This document shows positions 45,617 through 55,160 of a stretch of 64,000 bases of DNA, piece after piece. The stretch comes from Clostridiales bacterium CHKCI001 (lineage in GTDB: Bacteria; Bacillota; Clostridia; Lachnospirales; Lachnospiraceae). Position numbers and translations under genes: made by a program. The notes beneath the pieces were generated by a model. It did not search any database, had not been told where the DNA came from, and worked only from the letters and a program-made list of their open reading frames with translations. Numbering within the stretch: the stretch's first letter is position 1; each line of letters opens with the position of its first letter. The stretch spans positions 31,601 to 95,600 of the forward strand of contig FCNS01000031.1 of the NCBI GenBank assembly GCA_900045905.1, in the 5' to 3' direction.

Positions 45617-45658
45617 AAAAACATGCCAATCTATTTTAGAATTGGCATGTTTTTATTT
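45617..45658. terminator. Bidirectional terminator between the island and htpG
   Basis: AAAACATGCCAAT and ATTGGCATGTTTT arms with A and T runs on the two sides serve both the plus-strand operon and the minus-strand htpG. Confidence 0.88.
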
Positions 45659-45695
45659 TGTATAATAATTGTACCTTGTTATAAATTTAAATTTA

Positions 45696-47639
45696 TTATT
45701 TTGCTAACAGCATCATAATTTGGTTACTGCGTGTAATGAACTGAGTCATACGATCTGGGGTTAAAGTACCGTGTGCCAATGCTGCTAAGTCGTAGAGTTG
45801 TTCGCAGAAGGTGTTGATATTGTCGGCGTCTTTATGGTTCAGAACGTATTGTACGAGGTCGTGGTTGATGTTCAGGACGAGTGTTTCGCCTGGGGTTCCA
45901 AGATCCATACCTGCCATTCCATACATTTTCATCATTTCCTGCATACGTCTGCTTTCTTCGGATGTTGTCATCATGGAAGCGATGGAACTGTCTTTGAGAC
46001 GTTCTACTTTGACATCTAATTTGTCATTGTTTAATGCCTTTTTGAAGAGTTCTGTTAAGGCTTCTGAGTTAGCTTTTAGTGTTTCTGCATCTTCTTCCTT
46101 AACTTCTTCTTTGAGTGTGTCAGTAACTTCTGCATCGATACGCAGGAATTTCACGTCTTTGTTTTTCTGTTCCAGATGGGTAATGAATGGAGCATCGATA
46201 TTATGTTTTAAAATAACGGCGTCAATGCCTTCTTTTTTGAACATATTAATATACTGACTCTGCTCTTTCTCGTCGGTTACGTAGAAAACGGTATTTTTGT
46301 GTTTTTCTTCGTTTTCTTTTAATGCATCTGGAAGTGTAATATATTTGCCCTCTAAATTTTTAAAGATGATATAATCGTTCATCTTATTAGCAAATTTTTC
46401 ATCTTTTAAGCAACCGAATTTGATAAATGGGTTAATATCATCCCAATATTTTTCATAAGATTCTCGGTCTGTTTTGCACATTCCGCTTAATTTATCGGCT
46501 ACTTTCTTTGTAATATAATCAGAAATTTTCTTAACGAATCCGTCATTTTGTAATGCAGAACGGGATACGTTTAATGGTAGATCTGGGCAATCAATGACAC
46601 CTTTTAAGAGCATTAAAAATTCAGGAATTACTTCTTTAATATTGTCTGCGATAAATACCTGGTTATTGTATAATTTAATCGTTCCTTCGATCGAATCGTA
46701 TTCGGTATTAATCTTAGGGAAGTACAAGATACCCTTTAAATTAAATGGATAGTCCATATTTAAATGAATCCAGAATAAAGGCTCCTTGTAATCCATAAAT
46801 ACATTACGATAGAATTCTTTATATTCTTCATCGGTACAATCATTTGGATGTTTTGTCCAAAGTGGAGTCGTATCGTTGATTGGAGTTGGCTCTTTTAATT
46901 TCTTTTCTTTTACTGTTTTGCCTTCTTCGTCGACCACTTCAGCAGATGCTTCTGTATCGGATTCTTCACTCTTTTCTGGTTCTACTTCTTCATATTCTGG
47001 CTCTGCATTTGGATTGGTTAAATAAATTTCCACAGGCATGAAGGAACAGTATTTCATTAATACTTCACGGGCACGGAATTCATTGCAGAATTCGTAGCTA
47101 TCTTCATTTAAATAAAGAGTAATTGTAGTACCGATTTCTGTTTTATCGCTGTCGCTCATTTCAAAATCAGTACCGCCATCGGATTCCCAATGCACTGCGG
47201 TTGCTCCAGGTTTCCAGGACAGAGTATCAATCGTAACACGGTCTGCTACCATAAAAGAAGAGTAGAATCCGAGACCAAAATGACCAATAATCTGATCTTC
47301 ATTTGTTTTGTCTTTGTATTTTTCCAAGAAGTCCTGTGCTCCAGAAAATGCGATTTGATTAATATATTCTTCGACTTCATCGGCATCCATACCGATACCG
47401 TTATCAGTAAATGTCAATGTTTTGTTTTCAGAATCTGCGATTACCTCGATTTTAAATTTTGTACCTTCTGGAATCGCATATTCTCCCATCATATCTAATT
47501 TTTTTAATTTCGTGATTGCGTCACATCCATTGCTGACTAATTCACGGAAGAAAATATCATGATCGGAATATAACCATTTCTTTATAATTGGAAAAATATT
47601 TTCACTATTAATTGATAAACTTCCTTGTTTGAAAGCCAT
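45696..47639 (-). CDS. htpG: Chaperone HtpG (Hsp90)
   Basis: Cytosolic ATP-dependent chaperone, 647 aa. Start MAFKQGSLSI at 47639 with AGGAG before it; the longer frame to 47729 runs over the promoter and is rejected. N-terminal ATPase with ELVSNGCDAI, DNGIGM and GHFGLGFYS, an acidic linker insert (about residues 220-270, EEVEPEKSEESD), middle domain and C-terminal dimer domain. Heat-shock regulated: a perfect CIRCE element stands upstream. Confidence 0.95.
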   Translation of the reverse strand: MAFKQGSLSINSENIFPIIKKWLYSDHDIFFRELVSNGCDAITKLKKLDMMGEYAIPEGTKFKIEVIADSENKTLTFTDNGIGMDADEVEEYINQIAFSGAQDFLEKYKDKTNEDQIIGHFGLGFYSSFMVADRVTIDTLSWKPGATAVHWESDGGTDFEMSDSDKTEIGTTITLYLNEDSYEFCNEFRAREVLMKYCSFMPVEIYLTNPNAEPEYEEVEPEKSEESDTEASAEVVDEEGKTVKEKKLKEPTPINDTTPLWTKHPNDCTDEEYKEFYRNVFMDYKEPLFWIHLNMDYPFNLKGILYFPKINTEYDSIEGTIKLYNNQVFIADNIKEVIPEFLMLLKGVIDCPDLPLNVSRSALQNDGFVKKISDYITKKVADKLSGMCKTDRESYEKYWDDINPFIKFGCLKDEKFANKMNDYIIFKNLEGKYITLPDALKENEEKHKNTVFYVTDEKEQSQYINMFKKEGIDAVILKHNIDAPFITHLEQKNKDVKFLRIDAEVTDTLKEEVKEEDAETLKANSEALTELFKKALNNDKLDVKVERLKDSSIASMMTTSEESRRMQEMMKMYGMAGMDLGTPGETLVLNINHDLVQYVLNHKDADNINTFCEQLYDLAALAHGTLTPDRMTQFITRSNQIMMLLAK

Positions 47640-47682
47640 AAAAAACACTCCTTTTTTTTTGTTTTCCTGTTGACTGATTTGT

Positions 47683-47711
47683 ATTGTACAACTAAGAAAA
47701 CAAAATGTCAA
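47683..47711 (-). promoter_or_regulatory. Promoter of htpG
   Basis: Minus-strand TTGACA (47706-47711), 17-base spacer, TACAAT (47683-47688). Confidence 0.85.
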
Positions 47712-47718
47712 TAGAAAA

Positions 47719-47745
47719 TTAGCACTCAAAACGTATGAGTGCTAA
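47719..47745. promoter_or_regulatory. CIRCE heat-shock operator (HrcA site)
   Basis: TTAGCACTC-N9-GAGTGCTAA, identical to the consensus in both arms. It ends seven bases upstream of the htpG -35 box, not downstream of the start site as is usual. Confidence 0.95.
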
Positions 47746-47771
47746 CAATTCATAAAAACTTTATAAATAGT

Positions 47772-48248
47772 TTATAATTCGATTATTTTCTCTAATAATT
47801 TGGTTAAATATTGATCCCATAGTTGATCCGCACTTCGATCCATTGTAAATTGTTTATAAGCAGTACCGCTGGTACAAATAAGTTCTTCCTTTTTATAAAC
47901 GATATTGAGAAAGAATCCATCGAATTCTGCGGGAAGGGGTGTATCAGAAAACAGTGAAGTTATATCAGAATCGGATAGCCGTAATATAATCTGAAAAGAG
48001 AGTGGAAGCTTTTTGCCTTTAATCAGAGAAAAACAAATCGGGCGTAGCTGAGACCAACGAGAAAATTGTTCGGATCCAATCGAATTCCATTCTTCTTCTG
48101 TAAAAAATTCCCTTTTTAATCTGCCATCAATATGGAAGGAATTATAGGTGGAAATCGTGAGTTCGGATACGAGGAAGGAATCAAAAGTTTTTTCTAAAAA
48201 AAGTTGTTTTGTAAATTGGTGAAGATTTGAAATCTTTTGTGCAATCAT
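47772..48248 (-). CDS. Conserved protein of unknown function (DUF5721-like)
   Basis: 158 aa from ATG 48248, which has GGAGGTG upstream; the frame to 48356 covers the promoter and is not coding. Soluble, mixed alpha/beta, with hydrophobic strands (FQIILRLS, GFFLNIVYKK) and a helical tail (LWDQYLTKLLEKI). I recall similar Lachnospiraceae proteins as DUF5721; no function is known. It lies upstream of htpG on the same strand, with the CIRCE element between them, and has its own strong promoter. Confidence 0.7.
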   Translation of the reverse strand: MIAQKISNLHQFTKQLFLEKTFDSFLVSELTISTYNSFHIDGRLKREFFTEEEWNSIGSEQFSRWSQLRPICFSLIKGKKLPLSFQIILRLSDSDITSLFSDTPLPAEFDGFFLNIVYKKEELICTSGTAYKQFTMDRSADQLWDQYLTKLLEKIIEL

Positions 48249-48302
48249 AAGCACCTCCGTGAAAGATAGATATGAAGTGATAGAACGGTATCTACTTTTG
48301 TT

Positions 48303-48331
48303 ATTATATCGTTTGGGAAGTAGAATGTCAA
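48303..48331 (-). promoter_or_regulatory. Promoter of the DUF5721-like gene
   Basis: Minus-strand TTGACA (48326-48331), 17-base spacer, TATAAT (48303-48308), a full consensus promoter. Confidence 0.85.
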
Positions 48332-48350
48332 ACAATGTTTTGACGTTTGC

Positions 48351-48379
48351 TTGCAAGAAAGAGTAGAGAATGATAAAAT
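48351..48379 (+). promoter_or_regulatory. Promoter of the AAA-ATPase pseudogene
   Basis: TTGCAA (48351-48356), 17-base spacer, TAAAAT (48374-48379), divergent from the previous promoter by about 20 bases. Confidence 0.5.
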
Positions 48380-48430
48380 ATAATAAAAGATGGGCGTATT
48401 ATGAAAAGAGAAAAGGAGGTTGTGGATAAG

Positions 48431-50117
48431 ATGCGTAAGAAGCTTCCGATCGGTATTGAGAATTTGAGGAGTTTTCGACGGAAAATTTCTATTATATGTG
48501 GATAAAACGATGTTTATAGCAGAACTTTTGAATAATTGGGGGAAGGTAAATTTATTTACCCGTCCGAGACGTTTTGGAAAATCCCTTAATATGAGTATGC
48601 TGAAATGTTTTTTTGAAATTAACTGTGAGAAGGCGTTATTTGATGGAGCGGATATTTTACAGGAAAAAGAATTATGCGAACAGTATATGGGACAGTTTCC
48701 AGTAATTTCTATCAGTTTAAAAGGTGTGGACGGCTTGAATTATCAGCAAGCATATGCAGCATTGCGAAGACTGATTGGGAATGAGGCACTCCGTTTTTAT
48801 TGTCTATCAGACAGTCCAGAGTTATTGCCTGACGAAAAGAAAACATACCAGGCTTTAATACATGTGAAAGACGGAAGATTTACTATGGATGACGAGATGC
48901 TTATTGACAGTTTGCGTACTCTATCGCAGCTTTTATCAAAACATTATGGTCAGAAAGTCATCTTGTTGATTGATGAGTATGATGTTCCATTGAATAAGGC
49001 ATTTCAGACAGGTTATTATGACGAGATGATTGTTCTGATTCGTAACTTGTTTAGTAATGCTTTAAAGACAAATGACTTTCTACAGTTTGCTGTTCTTACG
49101 GGATGTTTGAGGGTTTCTAAGGAAAGTATTTTTACTGGGTTGAATAATTTGAAGGTGCATACGATTACTGATGCCAGATACGATAAATATTTTGGTTTTA
49201 CAGAAAAAGAAGTGAACGGAATGCTTGCCTTTTATGGTTTAGAGTCGTATCAGGATATCATCCGAGACTGGTATGAAGGGTATCGTTTTGGAAAAGTCTC
49301 GTTGTATTGTCCGTGGGATGTGCTTAATTATTGTGATGAACTGTTGGCAGACGAGGAGGCAGAGCCAGAAAACTATTGGGCAAATACAAGTGAAAATGAT
49401 ATGATTCGGCGTTTTATTGATAAAGCAGATAAAAATACGAAAAATGAAATTGAGCAGTTAGTGAATGGTGGTACAATCGTTAAAAGTATAAAACAGGAAT
49501 TGACTTATAAAGATATGGATGATTCGATTGAAAATGTATGGAGCATCTTGTTGGCGACTGGGTATTTAACACAGAGGGGACGTTCTTTTAATCGACAGTT
49601 CCAGTTAGCGATTCCTAATAAGGAAGTAAAGGAATTGTTTATTGATCTAGTTAAAGACTGGTTTAAGGAAACGACTCGGGCAGATTGGTCAAGAATTGAA
49701 AAGTTCTGTATGGCATTTCCAAAAGGAGATGTTACAAGGATTGGAGAAATGCTGCATGATTATCTATGGGATTCGATTAGTGTGCGGGATACTGCGGTGA
49801 GAAAGAATAGGAAGGAAAATTTTTACCACGGAATGCTTTTAGGGCTTTTGCAAAGTCAAGGAAACTGGCTGATCCAGTCCAATGCAGAATTGGGTGAGGG
49901 GTATAGTGATATCTCGATCTGTACATCGGAGAAAATAGGGATTGTCATTGAACTAAAATATGCGGAGGATGCTAACTTGAAAAAGGGATGCGAAGAGACA
50001 TTGAAACAGATTGAAGAGAAAAAATATGCGGTTGGACTGAAACGGAAGGGGATGAAGAACATCATAAAGTATGGAATCGCATTCTGTGAAAAGGAATGTA
50101 TGGTGGTAATGGCATAA
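48431..50117 (+). pseudogene. AAA-ATPase/PD-(D/E)XK nuclease family gene with N-terminal frameshifts
   Basis: The family normally begins KLPIGIENFEE...FYYVDKT. Here the natural start at 48431 (AAAGGAGG upstream) reads MRKKLPIGIEN, then one T is missing near 48463 and two extra bases occur near 48494, so that frame stops at 48505. From GTG 48498 the rest is open for 539 aa: VDKTMFIAELL, nucleotide loop RPRRFGKS, Walker B VILLIDEYDVPL, and a C-terminal nuclease-like domain (GYSDISICTSEKIGIVIELKYAED). Such AAA-ATPase/DUF1703 genes are numerous in gut Clostridia, function unknown. The body may still be translated; the long intact frame suggests recent damage. Confidence 0.8.
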
Positions 50118-50168
50118 AATACTAAGTTAGTTTACCAAACATTAATTTTTTTTGGGGGCTTAACTGCG

Positions 50169-50197
50169 TTGACATAGGAAATGGGATGTGATATATT
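50169..50197 (+). promoter_or_regulatory. Promoter of the M18 aminopeptidase gene
   Basis: TTGACA (50169-50174), 17-base spacer, TATATT (50192-50197). Confidence 0.8.
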
Positions 50198-50271
50198 AAA
50201 ACGATCGTAGAAATAATTTCAATAAAATTGCTAAATGAAAGAGTTTAGCAGCCAAAAAATAGGGAGGACTT

Positions 50272-51564
50272 ATGAACAAAGAGTGGAATGATTTATTAAA
50301 TATGCTGAACCTTTCGGTGTCTCCGTACCATACAGTACAAGAGGTTATGCGTCAGTTGGAGGAAGCAGGGGCGAAAGAATTAAAAGCAAATGAGATATGG
50401 AAAACAAAAGCAGGCGGGATGTACTATGTGAATATATATGGAACAACTTTGATTGCATTTCATATTAATGAGAATCCAGAGGCGGAGGATGGTTTCCGAA
50501 TTGGAATTGCACATACGGATTGGCCATGTCTGCGGATTAAACCAAATCCAGATATGATAGCAGGAGCTTACCGAAAGTTGAATGTGGAAGTCTATGGCGG
50601 ACCAATCTTAGCAACTTGGTTAGATCGTCCTCTTTCCATTGCTGGTCGAGTGATATTAAAAGGAAACTCTATTTTTTCTCCAAAGGAATGTTTGGTTGAT
50701 TTTAAGAAACCAGTCTTAACGATTCCTAATGTCGCAATTCACATGAATCGAGACATTAATAATGGTTATAAATGGAATGCTCAGACCGACATGCTTCCAA
50801 TTCTTGGTTTTGTACAGGATAAATTGGAAAATGAGAATTATTTTTTAAATGTTTTAGCAAAAGAGCTGAACGTAGGAGCAGATCAAATATTGGATTATGA
50901 TCTTTCGATTTATAATGCAGAACAGGCATGTGTAATCGGAGTGGAAGATGATATGATTTCTGCACCTAGACTGGACAATCTGACTTCCTGTCAAGCTTGT
51001 CTCTATGGACTTTTAAATGGAAAGAGAAAAAATGGTGTGGATGTTATTGCTTTATTTGACAACGAAGAATGTGGTTCTCGTTCAAAGCAAGGAGCAAATG
51101 GAGAAATGTTTGCTCATATATTGGAAAAACTGGCATTATCTCTTGGATGGAGCAGAGAACAGTATTTAGCAAAACTATTTGGAAGCTTTATTATTTCTGC
51201 TGATGTAGCACATGCGATTCATCCAAATCATCCAGAAAAATGTGATGTTACAAATAAACCAGGGATGAATGCAGGATTCTGTATTAAAATGGAATCCAAT
51301 CAGCGTTATGCAACGGATGGAAGTGCAGTTGCTGTGATTGAAGAACTATGCAAGAAAAATCAGATTCGTTATACAAAATTTGCAAATCGTTCGGATATTC
51401 CAGGCGGTGGTACGATTGGATCGATTTTATCCAGTTTTGTACCTGCGAAAACAATTGATGTAGGAATTCCTCTTTTGGCGATGCATTCTGCCAGAGAACT
51501 AATGGCAGCCGATAGCCAATGCCAATTAAATGCATTATTCAAGGCTTTTTTCACAGAGGAATGA
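50272..51564 (+). CDS. apeB: M18-family aminopeptidase
   Basis: Cytosolic zinc aminopeptidase, 430 aa. Metal and catalytic residues are seen in AHTDWPCLRI (His, Asp), RLDNLTSC (Asp), FDNEECGSRSKQGA (Glu pair) and SADVAHAIHPNHP, in the order of the M18 family. N-terminal acidic or neutral residues are the usual substrates. AGGGAGG before the ATG. Single gene. Confidence 0.92.
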   Translation: MNKEWNDLLNMLNLSVSPYHTVQEVMRQLEEAGAKELKANEIWKTKAGGMYYVNIYGTTLIAFHINENPEAEDGFRIGIAHTDWPCLRIKPNPDMIAGAYRKLNVEVYGGPILATWLDRPLSIAGRVILKGNSIFSPKECLVDFKKPVLTIPNVAIHMNRDINNGYKWNAQTDMLPILGFVQDKLENENYFLNVLAKELNVGADQILDYDLSIYNAEQACVIGVEDDMISAPRLDNLTSCQACLYGLLNGKRKNGVDVIALFDNEECGSRSKQGANGEMFAHILEKLALSLGWSREQYLAKLFGSFIISADVAHAIHPNHPEKCDVTNKPGMNAGFCIKMESNQRYATDGSAVAVIEELCKKNQIRYTKFANRSDIPGGGTIGSILSSFVPAKTIDVGIPLLAMHSARELMAADSQCQLNALFKAFFTEE

Positions 51565-51686
51565 ATTTTTGCCCCAAAAATGGAATAAAATAAGAGGATA
51601 ACAGGAATCATTCAATTTTTTTTAAATAGGTCTGTATGATATTGATAAAATGTGAGTTTTCAGTGTATCTTTATGAAAAATAGAAC

Positions 51687-51715
51687 TTTACAAGCAGTTA
51701 TAACAATGCTATAAT
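51687..51715 (+). promoter_or_regulatory. Promoter of degV
   Basis: TTTACA (51687-51692), 17-base spacer, TATAAT (51710-51715). Confidence 0.8.
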
Positions 51716-51771
51716 AAGTGGTAATGAATACTACATGTTCTAATTATAAAGTTTATTTCAGGAGGAATCTG

Positions 51772-52617
51772 ATGACATATAAGATTATTGGCGATAGTTG
51801 CATGGATTTAATAGAAAAAGATAAGAAGGATGAACATATTCAGTTGATTCCACTGACATTACAAGTGGATGACAAACATTTTATTGATGATGAGACGTTT
51901 TCACAGGCTGATTTTTTGCATGCAGTAGCAGCTAGTCCAAATTGTCCAAAGTCGGCATGTCCATCTCCGAATACATTTTTAGAAGCATATAAGTCAGCGG
52001 ATGCTTCTATGATTTTTGTAATTACATTATCTCAGCATTTAAGCGGTTCTTATAATTCTGCTGAAGTAGCGAGACAGATGTATGAAGAAGAATCTGACTG
52101 TGATGGAAAAAAGATTGCTGTGATCAGTTCTGATTCTGCATCCGTGGGAGAGTCCCTGATTGGCTTTGAGATTCGTCGTATGGCAGAAGCGGGGGAAAAC
52201 TTTGAGACAATTATGCGGCATGTCAATGAATTTGTCAAAACTATGCAGACTTATTTTGTTTTAGAGAGTTTGGAAGCACTCCGAAAAAATGGTCGTTTGA
52301 CGGGAATCCAAGCATTTTTTGCGAGTGCATTAAATATCAAGCCTGTTATGGCAGCAGATTCTGGTCATATTGTCAAGAAAGATCAGGTAAGAGGAATCAA
52401 TCGTGCATTGGCTCGTATGGTAGATCTTTTTGTTAAAGATGTAAAAGATAGTGAACATCGTATATTAGGAATTGCACATTGTAACTGTCCAGAACGTGCA
52501 GAATTTGTAAAGGAACTTTTATTGCAAAAGGGGAAATTTAAAGATATTTATATTACAGATACGGCAGGAGTAGCTACACTTTATGCTAGTGATGGAGGAA
52601 TTATTGTCTGCTGTTAG
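51772..52617 (+). CDS. DegV-family fatty-acid-binding protein
   Basis: 281 aa from ATG 51772 behind AGGAGG; the frame from 51718 starts at the promoter and is rejected. Family motifs: DSCMDL at the N-terminus, then SACPSPNTF, VITLSQHLSGSYNSA and SDSASVGES. DegV proteins bind a long-chain fatty acid and can present it to the FakA kinase; fakA is not in the window. Cytosolic. Confidence 0.9.
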   Translation: MTYKIIGDSCMDLIEKDKKDEHIQLIPLTLQVDDKHFIDDETFSQADFLHAVAASPNCPKSACPSPNTFLEAYKSADASMIFVITLSQHLSGSYNSAEVARQMYEEESDCDGKKIAVISSDSASVGESLIGFEIRRMAEAGENFETIMRHVNEFVKTMQTYFVLESLEALRKNGRLTGIQAFFASALNIKPVMAADSGHIVKKDQVRGINRALARMVDLFVKDVKDSEHRILGIAHCNCPERAEFVKELLLQKGKFKDIYITDTAGVATLYASDGGIIVCC

Positions 52618-52632
52618 TCCGTTTATAATGAC

Positions 52633-52686
52633 AAAAACACTCTAATACTTCAAGGTACAAATCTTGTAAGATTAGAGTGTTTTTTG
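52633..52686. terminator. Bidirectional terminator between degV and nagB
   Basis: AAAACACTCTAAT (52634-52646) pairs with ATTAGAGTGTTTT (52671-52683); A and T runs flank it on both sides. Confidence 0.85.
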
Positions 52687-52723
52687 TTATCGTGATATGC
52701 AAAAGAAATCTTGTTCCTTTTAT

Positions 52724-53452
52724 TTACTTGAAGCAAGACATTGCTGCTTCATCTGCTACGACATAAACTTCTTTATGGAATTGAAGAATGGAGGCTGGTA
52801 CTTCTGGAGTAACTGGTCCTGTTAATGCACGGTAAAGAGTCTCAGCCTTGTCTGCACCAGAAACAATGAGAAGAATCTTTTTCGCTTTCATAATTGTACC
52901 AATTCCCATCGAATAGGCCTGGCGTGGAACATCAGCTTCCGATTCAAAGAATCGTTTATTTGCCTCGATTGTACTTGGAGCGAGATCTACGCAGTGTGTG
53001 ATTTTAGCAAATTCGGAACATGGTTCATTGAATCCAATATGACCATTATGTCCCATGCCTAATACTTGGATATCTACACCACCCAAAGATTCAATTAATG
53101 CTTCATAGTCTTCACATGCCTGATCAGGATTTTCTGTTAAACCATCTGGGACATGAGTACATTCTTTGCGGATATTGACATGATCAAATAAGTGAGTATT
53201 CATAAAGTAGCGGTAACTCTGTTCATTGTCTGGGGATAATCCACGATATTCGTCTAGATTTACACTCATAATCTGGGAGAAATCTAAGTTGCCAGTTTGA
53301 TACCATTCTACTAACTTTTTATACATTCCAACTGGAGAAGAACCAGTAGCCAATCCTAATACACTGTCTGGCTTTAATGTAATCTGAGAAGCTAAAATGG
53401 TAGCTGCTTTTAAGCTCATTGCATCATAATCTTTTGTCTTATAAATTTTCAT
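52724..53452 (-). CDS. nagB: Glucosamine-6-phosphate deaminase
   Basis: Converts glucosamine 6-phosphate to fructose 6-phosphate and ammonia, 242 aa. LGLATGSSPVGMY binds phosphate, SVNLDEYRGL holds the catalytic Asp, and GHNGHIGFNEP and the lid region follow. The ribosome site is weak (AAGAAAG). nagA is not adjacent. Allows growth on amino sugars such as those of mucin. Confidence 0.94.
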   Translation of the reverse strand: MKIYKTKDYDAMSLKAATILASQITLKPDSVLGLATGSSPVGMYKKLVEWYQTGNLDFSQIMSVNLDEYRGLSPDNEQSYRYFMNTHLFDHVNIRKECTHVPDGLTENPDQACEDYEALIESLGGVDIQVLGMGHNGHIGFNEPCSEFAKITHCVDLAPSTIEANKRFFESEADVPRQAYSMGIGTIMKAKKILLIVSGADKAETLYRALTGPVTPEVPASILQFHKEVYVVADEAAMSCFK

Positions 53453-53580
53453 CTTTCTTATCAGCTACTGAAAATAAAACCTAAATAAATCAGAAAAATA
53501 GTTCTGCTTGTCTATTTCAGTAACATTCTCCTTTCTTGTGTTTATATTTTCTTTTAATACCGCAGTGAGATACGGCATAA

Positions 53581-53608
53581 ATTCTAATGTGTGCGAATCC
53601 ATTGAAAA
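53581..53608 (-). promoter_or_regulatory. Candidate promoter and leader of nagB
   Basis: Minus-strand TTTTCA (53603-53608), 16-base spacer, TAGAAT (53581-53586). The leader of about 120 bases has small inverted repeats (CCG...CGG near 53560-53575; TACTGAAA/TTTCAGTA near 53466-53521). The rest of 53609-53780 holds nothing I recognise. Confidence 0.4.
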
Positions 53609-53782
53609 AGTATGTAAGAAAACGGATTGCATACAATTGTGACGTTTTACTAATGCCTATGTTTAATATATCATAGAGCTAGGGAAAAAGCAATGAAATA
53701 AAAAGGAATAAGTTAGTAAATATGCCAAAAATACAAAAGAAAAAGACAAAAATGCAAAGAGAAAATTGGTCATGAGGAAGTA

Positions 53783-53831
53783 AAAAAACGGAACCATCCA
53801 CATATTTTAAACGCCGATGGTTCCGTTTTTT
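53783..53831. terminator. Terminator of the DAHP synthase gene
   Basis: AAAAAACGGAACCATC (53783-53798) pairs with GATGGTTCCGTTTTTT (53816-53831); on the minus strand a long T run follows the stem. Confidence 0.88.
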
Positions 53832-53865
53832 AATGTAGTATTTTTTATAAAGAGTCTATATAGGT

Positions 53866-54894
53866 TTAAACCAGATCTGCAATAGAATAAATCAATTGTT
53901 CAGAAGAATTCCAATCTAGGCAAGGATCTGTGATGGATTTACCATAGATGTGTTCTCCTACTTTTTGAGAACCGCCCTCAATATAGCTCTCGATCATGAC
54001 GCCTTTTACAAGACGAGCAATATCAGGATTATGTCTGCGGCTATGCATGATTTCTTTTACGATACGAATTTGCTCCATATGTTTCTTATTGGAGTTAGAA
54101 TGATTTGCATCTACAATACAACTTGGATTTTTTAAATCGCGTTCATTATACATTTGAAGTAATAACTCCAAATCTTCATAGTGATAGTTTGGAATAGATT
54201 GACCATGTTTATTTACGGCACCGCGTAAGATTGTATGAGTCAATTCATTTCCTGTTGTTTGTACTTCCCATCCACGGAAAATGAAATCATGTGGATGCTG
54301 AGCTGCATAAACAGAATTTAACATAACAGAAAAATCTCCACTTGTTGGATTTTTCATACCAGCTGGAATGTCGAATCCACTTACAGTCAAACGATGCTGC
54401 TGATTTTCAACGGAACGAGCTCCAACTGCTACATAGGAAAGTACATCGGAAAGATATCTCCAGTTTTCAGGATAGAGCATCTCATCTGCGGCAGTTAATC
54501 CGCTTTCTTCAATTGCACGTATATGCATTTTACGAATTGCAATAATTCCAGCTAACATATCTGGTTTTTTTTCAGGATCTGGCTGATGAACCATTCCTTT
54601 ATAACCTTCTCCAGTAGTACGAGGTTTATTTGTATAGATTCTTGGAACTAGTACAAGACGATCACTGACTTTTTCCTGAACCTTTGCAAGACGATTTACA
54701 TAATCACAAACTGCATCTTCATTATCCGCAGAACATGGACCAATAATAACTAAAAACTTATCACTTTGTCCTATAAATACATCACGGATCAAAGCATCTC
54801 TTTCTTTTTTAGTAGCTATGATATTAGAAGAAAGTGGATAAGCTTCCCGAATTTCTGCTGGAGATGGCAATCTTTTTATAAACTTGAATCCCAT
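53866..54894 (-). CDS. aroF: 3-deoxy-7-phosphoheptulonate (DAHP) synthase
   Basis: First step of aromatic amino-acid synthesis, joining PEP and erythrose 4-phosphate; 342 aa. Class I alpha enzyme: VIGPCSADNEDAV, PRTTGEGYKG, AGMKNPTSGD, VDANHSNSNKK. ATG 54894 lies seven bases after AGAGGAG; the ATG at 54900 is too close to it. No chorismate-mutase or ACT domain is fused; feedback is probably through the N-terminal extension typical of this class. No attenuator or T-box is evident upstream. Confidence 0.93.
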   Translation of the reverse strand: MGFKFIKRLPSPAEIREAYPLSSNIIATKKERDALIRDVFIGQSDKFLVIIGPCSADNEDAVCDYVNRLAKVQEKVSDRLVLVPRIYTNKPRTTGEGYKGMVHQPDPEKKPDMLAGIIAIRKMHIRAIEESGLTAADEMLYPENWRYLSDVLSYVAVGARSVENQQHRLTVSGFDIPAGMKNPTSGDFSVMLNSVYAAQHPHDFIFRGWEVQTTGNELTHTILRGAVNKHGQSIPNYHYEDLELLLQMYNERDLKNPSCIVDANHSNSNKKHMEQIRIVKEIMHSRRHNPDIARLVKGVMIESYIEGGSQKVGEHIYGKSITDPCLDWNSSEQLIYSIADLV

Positions 54895-54940
54895 AATCAT
54901 ACTCCTCTGTTTTTATAAATATTCATAAAATTACTTTACT

Positions 54941-54969
54941 ATTATAAAGTAATGAATTTCGTGTGTCAA
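54941..54969 (-). promoter_or_regulatory. Promoter of the DAHP synthase gene
   Basis: Minus-strand TTGACA (54964-54969), 17-base spacer, TATAAT (54941-54946), full consensus. Confidence 0.9.
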
Positions 54970-55088
54970 TAGAAAAGAGAAATAAAACAATAGGAGTATA
55001 AAATGGAGAAGTCAGAAAAAATATATCAATAGTAATAGAACTATTATTCCTCTGTTATGGAATAAAATAGAAAAAAAGAGGAAGATTA

Positions 55089-55138
55089 ATAACAAAAGGA
55101 ATTTTCATTTGAGCTTCCTTTTGTATATCACAATAATG
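55089..55138. repeat. Short intergenic hairpin repeat, copy C
   Basis: AACAAAAGGAA, a loop ending GAGC, TTCCTTTT, then GTATATCACAATAA; nearly identical to 7721-7769. It abuts the small membrane-protein gene. Confidence 0.7.
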
Positions 55139-55160
55139 AAAGGATAGGAGATTGCAAATC

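Noticed and set aside
45811..46257. 148-codon plus-strand frame inside htpG
   Set aside because: Antisense shadow of a strongly conserved chaperone gene; no ribosome site or family signal.
54901..55088. T-box or aromatic attenuator before the DAHP synthase gene
   Set aside because: The consensus promoter at 54941-54969 leaves a leader under 50 bases, with no specifier or terminator hairpins.
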